64,000 bases of DNA from S34-282 sp034422075 (GTDB taxonomy: Bacteria; Chloroflexota; Dehalococcoidia; Lucifugimonadales; Australimonadaceae), in assembly GCA_034422075.1 (NCBI GenBank), contig DAOUJX010000060.1, forward strand, positions 62,001 through 126,000. Direction: 5' to 3'. Of this stretch, positions 43,072 through 52,214 are shown piece after piece; positions within the stretch are counted from its first letter, which is position 1; each line of letters starts with the position of its first letter. Below the pieces are notes generated by a model. The model worked only from the letters and a program-made list of their open reading frames with translations, had not been told where the DNA came from and searched no databases. The position numbers were made by a program, and so were the translations under genes.

Positions 43072-44235
43072 CTATCCCGCTGCGGGGGCGGCGGCTTCCT
43101 CGGTCTCGGCGGAGACGGCGTCTACTTCTTCGAGGAGGGCGGTCATCATGTCCGCCTCTTCGACGACGCGGACCTTGCGGCCCTTGCGGAAGATGACGGC
43201 GCGGCCTGCGCCCGCAGCGATGCCGACGTCGGCGTCCTTCGCCTCACCGGGGCCGTTGACCTCGCAGCCCATGACGGCGACCTTGATCGAGGAGGTGCGC
43301 GACTTGAGCAGCTCATCGACGTCATTGGCGAGCTTGCGGATGTCGACGTCGGCGCGTCCGCAGGAGGGGCAGGCGACCATCTGCACGCCCTTCTTGCGCA
43401 GGTCGAGCGACTTCAGGATCTCCCAGCCGACCACCACCTCTTCCTTCGACTCGTCGGAGAGGGAGACGCGGATGGTGTCGCCGATGCCCTCGTAGAGCAG
43501 GACGCCGAGGCCGATGGCGCTGCGAATGGAGCCCCCCTTGGCCGTTCCCGCCTCGGTGATGCCGAGGTGGAAGGGGTACGGCACCATCTTCGCCAGCTTG
43601 CGGTAGGCCTCTACCGTCGTGTCGATGTCGTAGGCCTTGAGCGAGATCTTGATGAGGTCGAAGTCCAGTTCCTCCAGTAGGCCGATCTCCCAAAGCGCCG
43701 TGGCGACCATGTGGTCGACGACGGAGACCGTCTCGCCCTCTCCGGATGCATCGGAGCCCTTCGTCAGAAGGTTGACGCCGTCCCGGTGGCGGTGCTGTCC
43801 GCGCGTCTTGCCGATTGCGCCGACCGGCGGGAGAGAGCCAAAGTTGACGCCGATGCGAATGGGCACCTGGCGCGCCTTGGCCTCCGTGACGACCGTCTTC
43901 ACCTTTTCGGCGTCACGGATGTTGCCGGGGTTGAGGCGCAGGCAGTCTACGCCCTGGTTGAGTGCCTCGAGGGCGAGCTGGTAGTGGAAGTGGATGTCGG
44001 CGACGAGCGGGATGTGGATGCGCTCCTTGATTGCGCCGAGGGCCTGCGCCGCCTCCATATCGGGCACGGCGCTGCGGATGATCTCGCATCCCGCCTCTTC
44101 CAGTTCGAGGATCTGCGCGACCGTGGCATCGACGTCGCGCGTGTCGGTCTTGGTCATGGACTGGACGGCGATGGGTGCATCTCCGCCTACTTGGACTCCG
44201 CCAACAAAAACGGGCTTGGTGACTCGGCGGCCCAT
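43072..44235 (-). CDS. ispG: 4-hydroxy-3-methylbut-2-enyl diphosphate synthase
   Basis: Penultimate Fe-S enzyme of the MEP isoprenoid pathway, 387 residues, bacterial two-domain form. The TIM barrel starts with VGGVQVGGDAPIAVQSMT; the 4Fe-4S ligands lie in CPSCGR and MGCEVNGPGE. The C-terminus has an extra Ala/Glu-rich tail. Last gene of the rpsB-ispG run, with dxr two genes upstream, so two MEP enzymes are co-expressed. Confidence 0.96.
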   Translation of the reverse strand: MGRRVTKPVFVGGVQVGGDAPIAVQSMTKTDTRDVDATVAQILELEEAGCEIIRSAVPDMEAAQALGAIKERIHIPLVADIHFHYQLALEALNQGVDCLRLNPGNIRDAEKVKTVVTEAKARQVPIRIGVNFGSLPPVGAIGKTRGQHRHRDGVNLLTKGSDASGEGETVSVVDHMVATALWEIGLLEELDFDLIKISLKAYDIDTTVEAYRKLAKMVPYPFHLGITEAGTAKGGSIRSAIGLGVLLYEGIGDTIRVSLSDESKEEVVVGWEILKSLDLRKKGVQMVACPSCGRADVDIRKLANDVDELLKSRTSSIKVAVMGCEVNGPGEAKDADVGIAAGAGRAVIFRKGRKVRVVEEADMMTALLEEVDAVSAETEEAAAPAAG

Positions 44236-44272
44236 ATCGCTTCCTTCCTCGCCTTAGCGATGCCTCGCGGCC

Positions 44273-45604
44273 CTAGCCTCCGAGGAGGCTGCCGCCGCTG
44301 AGGAGGCGACGTATGTCGTTGACGCTAATCATCACGGCGACGGCCATCAGCATTGCAAACCCGAGCATGTGCAACAGGCGCTCGCGCTCGGGCGCAAGGC
44401 GCTTTCCGCCACGTGCCAATTCTAACAAGACCAGCGCCATGCGGCCACCGTCCAGCGCGGGCAGCGGCAGCAGGTTGAAGATGGCGAGGTTGATGCTCAA
44501 GAGGGCCGTCCACGTAATGAGGGGGCCGAGCCCCGCATCGGCCACCTCGCCCGTTATCTGGGCAATACCGACAGGGCCGGCCACTTCGAGGCGGCTCGCG
44601 CCGGCGAGTATGCGCGAGATTTCGTTGCGGAAGGCGAACATGATGTCACCCAATTCGCGGAAGGCGTTGGGAAACGCAACCCAGAGCGGCTGGCTGCGGC
44701 TTTCCGTCGGCCGCTCGAGCAGCGCCGCGCCGGATAGGGCACGCGCATCGGCAAGCGGAAGCGCAACGATCGCACCGTCTCGCAGGATAACTGCCTGCGC
44801 TCCGACGCCGGGCACATCGGACAATGCAGCGGCAAGTGCCTCCTCAGCGCCTGCTTCGGTGAGCACCTGGTGCAGTCGCTGGGTAAGCACGCTCTCCGAG
44901 CGCAGTAGGAGCAGGCTATCGCCCTCGCGCAATCCTGCGCGTGCAGCCGCAGAGCCGGGCGCAACATCCGCGACGCTCACGCGCGCGTTGACGATGCGGA
45001 TGCCCGTCGCGCCCTGTCCGGGCGGCGGGGCAATGCGCGGCTGGAGCGTGACGCTGAACCGCTCACTGCCGCGCTCCACCTCCCACGTAGAATCGGCGCC
45101 TAGACGCAGATGGATGGCCTCTTGGAGCACGGACGATCGGTCTATCTCGCGCCCGTCGGCGACGCGGATGATATCGCCCGCGCGAACGCCAGCAACATGG
45201 GCGGGCGCGTCCTCGACGACCTCCGTTATCACGACATCAGAGGTCGTGACTTGGTGTGGGAGAGCGAGGACGGCCGTGAGCAGCACTATCGGCAGCAGCG
45301 CGTTGACGCCTGCGCCCGCGCCGAGGATCGCAAGCCGCGAATAGGGGCCCTTTCTTGAGAAGGCGCGCGGGTCCTTGGGCGTCGTCGCCTCGTCCTCGCC
45401 AAGCATCCGCACGAAACCGCCGAGGGGCAGCAGGTTGAGGCTGTAGACGGTGCCTCCGCGCTCGATGCCGAACACGCGCGGCGGCAGTCCGACACCGAAC
45501 TCCAATACCTGCACGCCCCGTAGCCGCGCGACGACGTAGTGGCCCAGCTCGTGGGCGACGACGAGGAAGGCGAGAATGACGGCAAAGAGCAACAGCGCGG
45601 TCAT
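44273..45604 (-). CDS. rseP: Site-2 metalloprotease RseP
   Basis: Intramembrane zinc protease of the M50B family that clips anti-sigma factors and leftover signal peptides, 443 residues. HELGH (18-22) lies in the first membrane helix and the LPALDGGRM motif supplies the third ligand near residue 375. A PDZ region sits between the helices (about 120-280), possibly two divergent copies. Its position between dxr and ispG is conserved in many bacteria. RIP substrate here is unknown. Confidence 0.94.
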   Translation of the reverse strand: MTALLLFAVILAFLVVAHELGHYVVARLRGVQVLEFGVGLPPRVFGIERGGTVYSLNLLPLGGFVRMLGEDEATTPKDPRAFSRKGPYSRLAILGAGAGVNALLPIVLLTAVLALPHQVTTSDVVITEVVEDAPAHVAGVRAGDIIRVADGREIDRSSVLQEAIHLRLGADSTWEVERGSERFSVTLQPRIAPPPGQGATGIRIVNARVSVADVAPGSAAARAGLREGDSLLLLRSESVLTQRLHQVLTEAGAEEALAAALSDVPGVGAQAVILRDGAIVALPLADARALSGAALLERPTESRSQPLWVAFPNAFRELGDIMFAFRNEISRILAGASRLEVAGPVGIAQITGEVADAGLGPLITWTALLSINLAIFNLLPLPALDGGRMALVLLELARGGKRLAPERERLLHMLGFAMLMAVAVMISVNDIRRLLSGGSLLGG

Positions 45605-45610
45605 GGGCGG

Positions 45611-46744
45611 CTAGCGCGATGCGGCCAGCGCGACTTCGCGCGCTGTGCGTCGCGCCCACTCGTCGGCGTCGAGTATCGACTCCAGCGTCGCGTCGCCGCT
45701 CCCCTCAAAGGCCGACAGCGTCTCGGCGACGACGCGGTGGATGCCGGTGAAGGGGATGCGCCCGTCAAGGAAGAGACGCACAGCCTCCTCGTCGGCGGCG
45801 CTGAGGACGGCGGGGTACGTGCCGCCCTGCTTACCCGCCTCCAGCGCCGTCACAAAGCAGGGGTAGCGCGCTCGGTCGAGCGGCTCGAAGGTCAGCGACG
45901 GGTAGGCGAGCGGGTCGTAGACCGGCAGCGCGTCGCTGGGCAGCCGCTCCGGGTAGGCCATGGCGTACTGAATAGGCAGCCGCATGTCGGGCGGCCCCAT
46001 CTGCGCTTTCACCGACCGGTCGGCGAACTCGACCATCGAGTGGACGACGCTCTGCGCGTGGACGACGACCTCGATTTGCTCAAACGGCACGTCGAAGAGC
46101 CAACGGCTCTCGATGACCTCGAATCCCTTGTTCATAAGCGTGGACGAGTCGATGGTTATCTTCTTGCCCATCACCCAGGTAGGGTGCTTGAGGGCCTGCT
46201 CCGGCGTGACGGCGTCGAGTTCTCCGAGGGGTCGCGTGCGGAAGGGGCCGCCGGACGCGGTGATGATGAGGCGCTTGACCGGGAGCGCTTCGCCCCGGAT
46301 GCACTGCCAAATCGCCGACGGCTCGCTATCGACGGGCAGGATGGGGCCGCCGTGCGCCGCAGCGGTCGCCATGACCAGCTCGCCGGCCATGATGATCACT
46401 TCCTTGTTGGAGAGCGCAACCTCCTTGCCCGCGCGTAGAGCGGCAAGCGTTGGCCCTAGTCCCACGCGCCCCGTCGTAGCCATCATCACCAGGTCGACAT
46501 CGGACGCGGTGACCATCGACTCGAGGTCGGCCCATTCGGATGAGGGTGGCGCAGGGAAGCCTAAGGGGCCGGAGGCGCAGTTGTAGGTGCGCGGGGCGAA
46601 CTCGGCGATTTGGCGCGACAGCAACTCGGTGTTACCGCCCGCCGCAAGCCCGACCACTTCAAAATGCTCCGGCAGCGCGCGCACGACATCGAGCGTCTGC
46701 GTGCCGATCGAGCCGGTCGAGCCCAGGACGACGATGCGCTTCAT
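45611..46744 (-). CDS. dxr: 1-deoxy-D-xylulose 5-phosphate reductoisomerase
   Basis: Commits carbon to the MEP isoprenoid pathway. 377 residues from ATG 46744, whose ATGA overlaps the cdsA stop. GSTGSIG near the start binds NADPH; ALSNKEV, PVDSEPSAI and the flexible SGGPFR loop are present for metal and substrate. An ATG three codons earlier lies inside cdsA and is less likely. Translationally coupled to cdsA; rseP follows after 6 bp. Confidence 0.96.
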   Translation of the reverse strand: MKRIVVLGSTGSIGTQTLDVVRALPEHFEVVGLAAGGNTELLSRQIAEFAPRTYNCASGPLGFPAPPSSEWADLESMVTASDVDLVMMATTGRVGLGPTLAALRAGKEVALSNKEVIIMAGELVMATAAAHGGPILPVDSEPSAIWQCIRGEALPVKRLIITASGGPFRTRPLGELDAVTPEQALKHPTWVMGKKITIDSSTLMNKGFEVIESRWLFDVPFEQIEVVVHAQSVVHSMVEFADRSVKAQMGPPDMRLPIQYAMAYPERLPSDALPVYDPLAYPSLTFEPLDRARYPCFVTALEAGKQGGTYPAVLSAADEEAVRLFLDGRIPFTGIHRVVAETLSAFEGSGDATLESILDADEWARRTAREVALAASR

Positions 46745-47430
46745 GACGGCCAATCCTGCGCCACATAGTACACGAGGGGGAAGACGGGGAGCAGGCTGTC
46801 AAGGCGGTCGAGCAGGCCGCCATGGCCGGGGAAGAGCGCGCCGGAATCCTTCGCCCCCGCCATGCGCTTCAACTTCGACTCAGCCAAGTCGCCCGCCTGC
46901 GCCAGGACGGGCAGGGCGAGCGCTAGCCCGATGGCTGGGCCAAGCGCGAACGGCATTTCCAACAGCGCGATGAGGCCGAGCACGGCGCCCCCGCCGGCGA
47001 GCAGCCCACCGACCGCGCCCTCCCAAGTCTTGCCGGGGCTGACGGACGGCGCCATCTTGGAGCGGCCGATCGCCCTGCCGACGGCGTAGGCCGCCGTATC
47101 TGTCGCAAAAGTGCCGAGGAAGGCGATGAGCACCCAATCCAGCCCAAACGGCTCGCCGCGCAGCAGCGCGAGCGCAAACAGCGCCAGCGTGACGTAGGCC
47201 GTCGCACCCAGCATCGCGAGGCCTGTCAGCGCAGAGTTGGATGCACGGCGCGCATTGCGTACGAGCGTCGTCGCCTCATACACGGCGACGACCGCCGCGA
47301 TGGCCGCGGCGACGGCGACCCAGCGATTGCCCGCCCATACGACGAGGAGCAGCAACGGTAGCGCAACGAGCGCGGTGAGTACGCGAACGGTGAGGCGTTG
47401 GGTAGGCGGTGGGCCGCTACGCCCCGCCAT
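46741..47430 (-). CDS. cdsA: Phosphatidate cytidylyltransferase
   Basis: Makes CDP-diacylglycerol for phospholipid synthesis; integral membrane protein of 229 residues with about six helices. The signature SVSPGKTWEGAVGG and the late GDLAESKLKRMAGAKDSG...PGHGGLLDRLDS block are complete. ATG 47430 overlaps the uppS stop as TAATG, which fixes the start; upstream frame extension is an Arg-rich shadow of uppS. Confidence 0.95.
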   Translation of the reverse strand: MAGRSGPPPTQRLTVRVLTALVALPLLLLVVWAGNRWVAVAAAIAAVVAVYEATTLVRNARRASNSALTGLAMLGATAYVTLALFALALLRGEPFGLDWVLIAFLGTFATDTAAYAVGRAIGRSKMAPSVSPGKTWEGAVGGLLAGGGAVLGLIALLEMPFALGPAIGLALALPVLAQAGDLAESKLKRMAGAKDSGALFPGHGGLLDRLDSLLPVFPLVYYVAQDWPS

Positions 47431-48173
47431 TACCCGCTCGCCGGGATCCTGCCGAATCGCCGCTGGCGGGTCGCGTAGTGCTCCAGCGCCAGGGCGACCT
47501 GCGCGGCGTCGAAGTCGGGCCACAGCACCGGCGTGAAGTAGAGCTCGGTGTAGGCCGTCTGCCACAGTAAGAAGTTGCTGAGCCGCTGCTCGCCGCCGGT
47601 GCGAATGAGCAAGTCGGGCTCCGGCACTCCAGGCAGGTAGAGGCGTTGCGCAATGTCCGCTTCCGTGATGTCCTCGGGCGCGAGGCCGTCGGCGACGACA
47701 CCGCGCACAGCTTCCACTATCTCGCGCCGTCCTCCGTAATCGAAACCAACGCAAAGGGTCAGCCCATCGTTGTCGGCAGTCAGCGCGATGGCGCGTTCGA
47801 TGGCCTGCGCGAGGTCGTGCGGCAGCCGCTCGCGCGAGCCGAGATGGAGGATGCGCACGTTTCGCCGATGTAGCGCCGCCGCTTCGTCGTCGATGACCTC
47901 ATCTAGGATCTGCAGCAGCCCCGACACCTCTTCCTCTGGACGCCCCCAATTCTCCGTTGAGAAGGCGTAGAGGGTGGCATAGGCAACTCCGCTCTCGGCG
48001 AGCGATTGGAGCGCGGGGCGGATGTTCTCCGTGCCGGTGCGGTGACCGTCGAGACGGGGGAGGCCGCGCTGCTCCGCCCAGCGCCCGTTGCCGTCCATGA
48101 TGATTGCAACATGGCGCGGTACGGGGGCGGCATCGGACGAGGGGGCACTCCCATTGTGGTCCGCAGACGCCAT
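47430..48173 (-). CDS. uppS: Undecaprenyl diphosphate synthase (cis-prenyltransferase)
   Basis: Builds the C55 lipid carrier for cell-wall and glycan export, 247 residues. Catalytic Asp27 lies in IIMDGNGRWA; YAFSTENWGRP and LLIRTGGEQRLSNF are the other conserved blocks. It starts inside the frr stop (TGATG) and ends inside the cdsA start, so the three are coupled. The N-terminal 19 residues are a short polar extension. Confidence 0.96.
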   Translation of the reverse strand: MASADHNGSAPSSDAAPVPRHVAIIMDGNGRWAEQRGLPRLDGHRTGTENIRPALQSLAESGVAYATLYAFSTENWGRPEEEVSGLLQILDEVIDDEAAALHRRNVRILHLGSRERLPHDLAQAIERAIALTADNDGLTLCVGFDYGGRREIVEAVRGVVADGLAPEDITEADIAQRLYLPGVPEPDLLIRTGGEQRLSNFLLWQTAYTELYFTPVLWPDFDAAQVALALEHYATRQRRFGRIPASG

Positions 48174-48745
48174 CAGACCTCCATCAGTTCCTGCTCCTTG
48201 TGCGAGCTAACCTTATCGGCGTTCTGAATGGCCGCGTCCGTCGTCCTTTGCAGGCGGTCCTGGCCGCGGCGCAACTCGTCCTCCGATATCTCCTTGTCCC
48301 TCTCCGACTTGCGCAAGAACTCGAGCACATCGCGGCGGACGTTGCGTATGGCGACGTGCGTCTCCTCCAGCGTGCGGCGCAAGCGCTTGACCATCTCCTG
48401 CCGGCGCTCCTGCGTCATAGCGGGGATTGGCAGGCGGATGACCTGTCCGTCGTTGCCGGGTGTGAGGCCGAGGTCCGACTCCATGATGGCGCGCTCAATG
48501 GCCCGAATCTGGGTCCGGTCCCATGGCTGTATCTGTATTAGGCGCGCGTCCGGCGTCGAGATGGTCGCCATCTGATTGAGCAGTGTCGGCGCGCCGTAGT
48601 AGTCGACGCTGATGCGGTCGACCAGCGCGGTGTTGGCCCGGCCCGTACGGATGGACGCTATCTCGTCCTCGAAGTGCGCCACGGAGCGCGCCATACGCCG
48701 TTCCGCATCGGCTATCGCTTCGTCAATGAGCGTCTGATCGGTCAT
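48173..48745 (-). CDS. frr: Ribosome recycling factor
   Basis: Splits post-termination ribosomes with EF-G. 190 residues, near the usual 185. Conserved segments include RTGRANTALVDRISVDYYG, the NQMATISTPDARLIQIQPWD region (both abridged), and the C-terminal KVSSHKEQELMEV. ATG 48745 has GAGGGAAAGGG upstream; longer in-frame extension overlaps pyrH and is not used. Confidence 0.96.
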   Translation of the reverse strand: MTDQTLIDEAIADAERRMARSVAHFEDEIASIRTGRANTALVDRISVDYYGAPTLLNQMATISTPDARLIQIQPWDRTQIRAIERAIMESDLGLTPGNDGQVIRLPIPAMTQERRQEMVKRLRRTLEETHVAIRNVRRDVLEFLRKSERDKEISEDELRRGQDRLQRTTDAAIQNADKVSSHKEQELMEV

Positions 48746-48762
48746 CCCTTTCCCTCTACTGC

Positions 48763-49497
48763 CTAGACGGCGAGGGCCTGTGCGGCAATGAGCGTCCCCA
48801 GCGGTTCGCCCCGCAGCACCCTTGCCATCGCCTGCTCTTGGAAGATATCGAAGACGCGAATGGGCAGACCGTTCTCCATGCAAAGCGATGTCGCCGTGCT
48901 GTCCATCACCCCGAGGCCGCGGTTGAGCAACTCAAGATAGTCGAGGTAGCTCAGCTTCTTCGCGGCCGGGTTGCGGCGCGGGTCATCGTCGTAGACGCCG
49001 TCCACGTTGTGCTTGGCCATCAGCAGCAGGTCCGCGCCTATCTCGACTGCGCGCAGCGCCGCTGTGGTATCCGTCGTCATATAGGGGTTGCCGGTGCCGG
49101 CCGCGAATATGACGACGCGCCCCTTCTCTAGGTGTCGCATCGCGCGGCGGCGGATGTACGGCTCGGCGACCGACTTGATGTCGATGGCCGACTGCGTGCG
49201 CGTATCGACGCCTGCGCGCTCCAGCGCGTCCTGCAAGGCGATGGCGTTGATGACGGTGGCGAGCATCCCCGCGTAGTCGGCGGTGGAGCGGTCCATGCCC
49301 TTCTGCTCCGCCTCGGTGCCTCGCCAGATGTTGCCCCCGCCGACGACCAGTGCGAGCTGAACACCGGTGTCGACCGCCTCGGCGACCTGCCTGGAAATGT
49401 ATTGGAGGACCGACCAGTTGACGCCGTCGGCGCCTTGGCCTCGCAACGACTCGCCGCTCAGTTTGAGCACCGCCCGGCGTACCTGCCCGGTCGCCAT
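48763..49497 (-). CDS. pyrH: UMP kinase
   Basis: Phosphorylates UMP to UDP, amino-acid-kinase fold, 244 residues. LKLSGESL and VVGGGNIWRG form the phosphate and nucleotide loops; AAGTGNPYMTTDTTAALRA (abridged) is the UMP-binding part; VDGVYDDDPRRNP closes the ATP site. It is separated from tsf by 68 bp that contain a 9-bp hairpin and followed by frr after 17 bp. Confidence 0.96.
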   Translation of the reverse strand: MATGQVRRAVLKLSGESLRGQGADGVNWSVLQYISRQVAEAVDTGVQLALVVGGGNIWRGTEAEQKGMDRSTADYAGMLATVINAIALQDALERAGVDTRTQSAIDIKSVAEPYIRRRAMRHLEKGRVVIFAAGTGNPYMTTDTTAALRAVEIGADLLLMAKHNVDGVYDDDPRRNPAAKKLSYLDYLELLNRGLGVMDSTATSLCMENGLPIRVFDIFQEQAMARVLRGEPLGTLIAAQALAV

Positions 49498-49532
49498 TGC
49501 GCACCCCCTAACCGTCGTTCCTGCGCCAGCCC

Positions 49533-49563
49533 CCCGCCGACATTCCCGCGGCCTGTCGGCGGG
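49533..49563. terminator. Hairpin between tsf and pyrH
   Basis: Perfect 9-bp arms CCCGCCGAC (49533-49541) and GTCGGCGGG (49555-49563) around a 13-nt loop, 2 nt beyond the tsf stop. No T-tract; may be a partial terminator or RNA-stability element that sets rpsB-tsf above the rest of the operon. Confidence 0.6.
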
Positions 49564-49565
49564 AA

Positions 49566-50090
49566 CTACTCACCAAGCCCGAAGCGCGCAAAGCGGGCAA
49601 CGCGGACGTTCTCGCCCACCTTTGCCCGTACCTCAATGACCAGATCGTTCACCGTCTTCGATGGGTCGCGGATGAACGCCTGGCGCAGCAGACAGACCTC
49701 CTCCGGCTCGCGGGCCTCCCCCTCAGGCATATCGTCCTCGTCCAAGTAGGCGGGGGACATCGCCGCGACCTGCATGGCGAGGTTGTGCGCCAGGTCCTTG
49801 AACTCCTGCGTGCGCGCAACGAAATCGGTCTCGCAGTTGAGCTCGACGAGCGCGCCAAGGCGGCTCCCTGCGTGGATGTAGGACTCGATAACACCCTCGG
49901 ATGCGATGCGGTCCGACTTGGCGGCTGCTTTGGCAAGCCCGCGCTCGCGCAGGGCGCTCTCGGCTGCGTCCATGTCGCCGTCCGCCGCCTCGAGGGCGCG
50001 CTTTGCATCCATGATGCCGGCGCCCGTCTTTTCGCGCAGCGTCTTGATGGCCTCGGTCGTGACCACCGCGTCGGCCCGCCGCCTACTCAC
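49566..50090 (-). CDS. tsf: Elongation factor Ts (short form)
   Basis: Guanine-nucleotide exchange factor for EF-Tu. At 174 residues it is much shorter than the E. coli protein (about 283), like the reduced forms of some other phyla. The UBA-like N-domain (LREKTGAGIMDAKRALEA) and the EF-Tu-contacting TDFVA are present; the C-terminal subdomain is trimmed. GTG 50090 overlaps the rpsB stop by 8 bp; a GTG at 50066 (beginning VVTTEAIK) is an equally good homologous start. Confidence 0.94.
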   Translation of the reverse strand: MSRRRADAVVTTEAIKTLREKTGAGIMDAKRALEAADGDMDAAESALRERGLAKAAAKSDRIASEGVIESYIHAGSRLGALVELNCETDFVARTQEFKDLAHNLAMQVAAMSPAYLDEDDMPEGEAREPEEVCLLRQAFIRDPSKTVNDLVIEVRAKVGENVRVARFARFGLGE

Positions 50091-50940
50091 TCGCCGCCGC
50101 GACTACTTCGCCCGCCTCGAATGCCTCGATGTTCTCCAGCGGCTCCGGCTCGCGGTCGTCCTCGCCCGCGCTGTAGCCTGCGCGAGTGTTCAGCCACTCG
50201 CCGTGGCCCTCCAGCGCCGAGTTGGCAATTTGCTGCGCGATCAGCCGGATGGAGCGAATGGCGTCGTCGTTCCCGGGAATCGCCCAGTCGGCCACGTTGG
50301 GGTCGCAGTCGGTGTCGACAAGGGCGACGATGGGGATGCCGGCGCGGTGCGCCTCCGCCGCCGCGATGTCCTCGCGGCCGACATCGACGACGAAGAGGGC
50401 GCCGGGCAACTCGGTCATTTCCTTGAATCCACCGAAGTAGCGGTTCATCTTGTGGACGCGGTTGTTGAGGCGCAGCGCTTCCTTCTTGGGCAGGTGCAGC
50501 CACTCGCCGCGCGCCTGCTGTTCCTCCAAGCGCACGAGGTAGTCGATGCGCGACTGGATGGTCGTGAAGTTGGTGATGGTGCCGCCGAGCCAGCGCTGGT
50601 TGACGAAGAACTGGCCGGAACGCACCGCCTCTTCGCGGACGGCATCCTGGGCCTGCTTCTTAGTGCCGACCATGAGCAGCTTCTTGCCGCCCGCCGTGAC
50701 CTGGCGTGCGAAGTCGCACGCCTGCTGAAGCAAGTCCATGGTCTGCTGGAGGTCGATGATATGGATGCCGTTGCGCTCAGCGAAGATATAGGGGCGCATC
50801 TTTGGGTGCCATCGGTGCGTCTGGTGGCCGAAATGCACCCCGGCCTCCAGCAAGGCCTTCATACTCAACGGCTCGAACTGCCCGGACTCGTCCGCGCCGC
50901 CGACCTCCGCCTCCGAGGCGGTCGTTGCCTCTTGTACCAT
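50083..50940 (-). CDS. rpsB: 30S ribosomal protein S2
   Basis: Small-subunit protein of 285 residues. Core motifs are LLEAGVHFGHQTHRWHPKM, RWLGGTITNF, and VVDVGREDIAAAEAHRAGIP (each abridged). The C-terminal ~45 residues are an acidic extension (EDDREPEPLE). The N-terminal ~25 residues are also extra. First gene of the long minus-strand operon and preceded by a clear promoter. Confidence 0.97.
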   Translation of the reverse strand: MVQEATTASEAEVGGADESGQFEPLSMKALLEAGVHFGHQTHRWHPKMRPYIFAERNGIHIIDLQQTMDLLQQACDFARQVTAGGKKLLMVGTKKQAQDAVREEAVRSGQFFVNQRWLGGTITNFTTIQSRIDYLVRLEEQQARGEWLHLPKKEALRLNNRVHKMNRYFGGFKEMTELPGALFVVDVGREDIAAAEAHRAGIPIVALVDTDCDPNVADWAIPGNDDAIRSIRLIAQQIANSALEGHGEWLNTRAGYSAGEDDREPEPLENIEAFEAGEVVAAASE

Positions 50941-51011
50941 TCGCTACTCTTCGCTTCCTGGGGCGGCACGCCGAATCCCCACAGGCGTGCGCCTTGCGCC
51001 AAATCCCGAAG

Positions 51012-51040
51012 AGAATAGCATAGGCGGCGGTGCGTGTACA
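51012..51040 (-). promoter_or_regulatory. Promoter of the rpsB-ispG operon
   Basis: On the minus strand TGTACA (51040-51035), 17 bp, then TATTCT (51017-51012) with an upstream TGc making it an extended -10. The leader to the rpsB ATG would be about 65 nt, long for this genome, leaving room for S2 feedback control. Confidence 0.6.
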
Positions 51041-51095
51041 GCGGAGGGTGGCCACCTTGCGGGCGGCGCTCTACCCGCTCCGGCCCTTGGCGGGG

Positions 51096-52145
51096 CTACG
51101 AACGCATGTCCAAGGGCAACTGGAGCAGATTCGCGCGGCGGCCCGTCGAGGACTCTCCATGCGGCGTGAACGCGCTCATCGAGATGACCCGATCATCATC
51201 GCTTAGCTCGGTCATCACCCTAACTCCCTCAGCGGCGCGTCCCTGGATAGGCCATTCGGCGATGCGCGTACGGAGGACCGCCGCCTTGGCGGAGCCGGCG
51301 ATGACCTCCTCATTGCCGTAGTCGGCCACAACTGCGGCGGCTACCTGGCCAGTCTTGTCGTTGACGGTGTGGGCAATCACGCCCATGGCATCGCGATCGG
51401 TGACGGGGAACTTGCTTGCTTCGGTGCGCTTGCCGTAGCCCCTGCGCGTGAGGAGCAGCAGCCGGTCCTTCGGTCGGGCAACGTCCATGCCGACGACCTC
51501 GTCTCCGACCTCGAGGCGGACGCCGCGCACGCCGCCCGCACCGCGCGTAACGCGCGGGCGCACAGCGCTGAGGGCGAAGCGCACCGCCTTGCCCTCGCGC
51601 GTAACGATGATAGTGCTCATGTCGTCGTCAGCGAGGCGCGCAAGCAACACCTCATCGTCATCGCGAAGGCTCATCGCCGCGAGCCCGTTTGCGCGGATGT
51701 TGACGAACTTGCCAAGGGGCATCCGCTTCACGCTCCCTTTGCGCGTGGCCATAATGATGGACTTGTTCGCATAGGGGTCTCGAATAGGGGTCATGGCGGT
51801 CACCCGCTCGGTCGGCATGATGGAGATGGTGCCTGCCGCAGCGCCGCCGGGATTCCACCACGAGCCATCCGCCGACAGGGACACGACTCGCTGGCGGTAG
51901 ACGCGGCCCTTGTTGGTGAAGCAGTAGAGCCAGTCCTGCGTGTCGGCAACGACGAGCTGCCGCACGTTGCCGCCCTCGCGCGTCAGCTGACCCTGCACGC
52001 CCTTGCCGCCGCGACGTTGGGGACGGAAGGCCTCGAGGGGCTGCGCCTTGAGGTAGCCCGCATCGCTCAACGAAATGAGCAGGCTGGCATAGGGAGCAGC
52101 GGCCTGCCGTTTAGAGCCGTCGTCAGCTGTCTTGCGCGCTGCCAT
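51096..52145 (-). CDS. Free-standing GyrA/ParC C-terminal beta-propeller protein
   Basis: A 349-residue protein equal to the DNA-wrapping C-terminal domain of gyrase A without the breakage-reunion domain. The GyrA-box RPQRRGGKGVQGQ is at 41-53, and repeated blade motifs with FTNKGRVYR, TRKGSVKRM, TREGKAVRF and TRRGYGKRT show a six-blade pinwheel. No catalytic tyrosine or winged-helix part is present, and no gyrA N-terminal half lies upstream (only about 70 bp before the next gene), so this is not a recent split. ATG 52145 is preferred to 52169. It may wrap DNA or act with gyrase or a topoisomerase. Confidence 0.87.
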   Translation of the reverse strand: MAARKTADDGSKRQAAAPYASLLISLSDAGYLKAQPLEAFRPQRRGGKGVQGQLTREGGNVRQLVVADTQDWLYCFTNKGRVYRQRVVSLSADGSWWNPGGAAAGTISIMPTERVTAMTPIRDPYANKSIIMATRKGSVKRMPLGKFVNIRANGLAAMSLRDDDEVLLARLADDDMSTIIVTREGKAVRFALSAVRPRVTRGAGGVRGVRLEVGDEVVGMDVARPKDRLLLLTRRGYGKRTEASKFPVTDRDAMGVIAHTVNDKTGQVAAAVVADYGNEEVIAGSAKAAVLRTRIAEWPIQGRAAEGVRVMTELSDDDRVISMSAFTPHGESSTGRRANLLQLPLDMRS

Positions 52146-52214
52146 CGGAGAACCTCGCAGGGTGTGCATGTTGCACCATTACGCTGCGGAAGTCATGCCC
52201 CACCATTGGATCCC

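Noticed and set aside
51096..52145. Lone GyrA propeller as the broken end of a split gyrA
   Set aside because: Only about 70 bp separate it from an intact glycosylase gene, leaving no room for the N-terminal half, and its own frame has a clean start. Kept as a free-standing gene.
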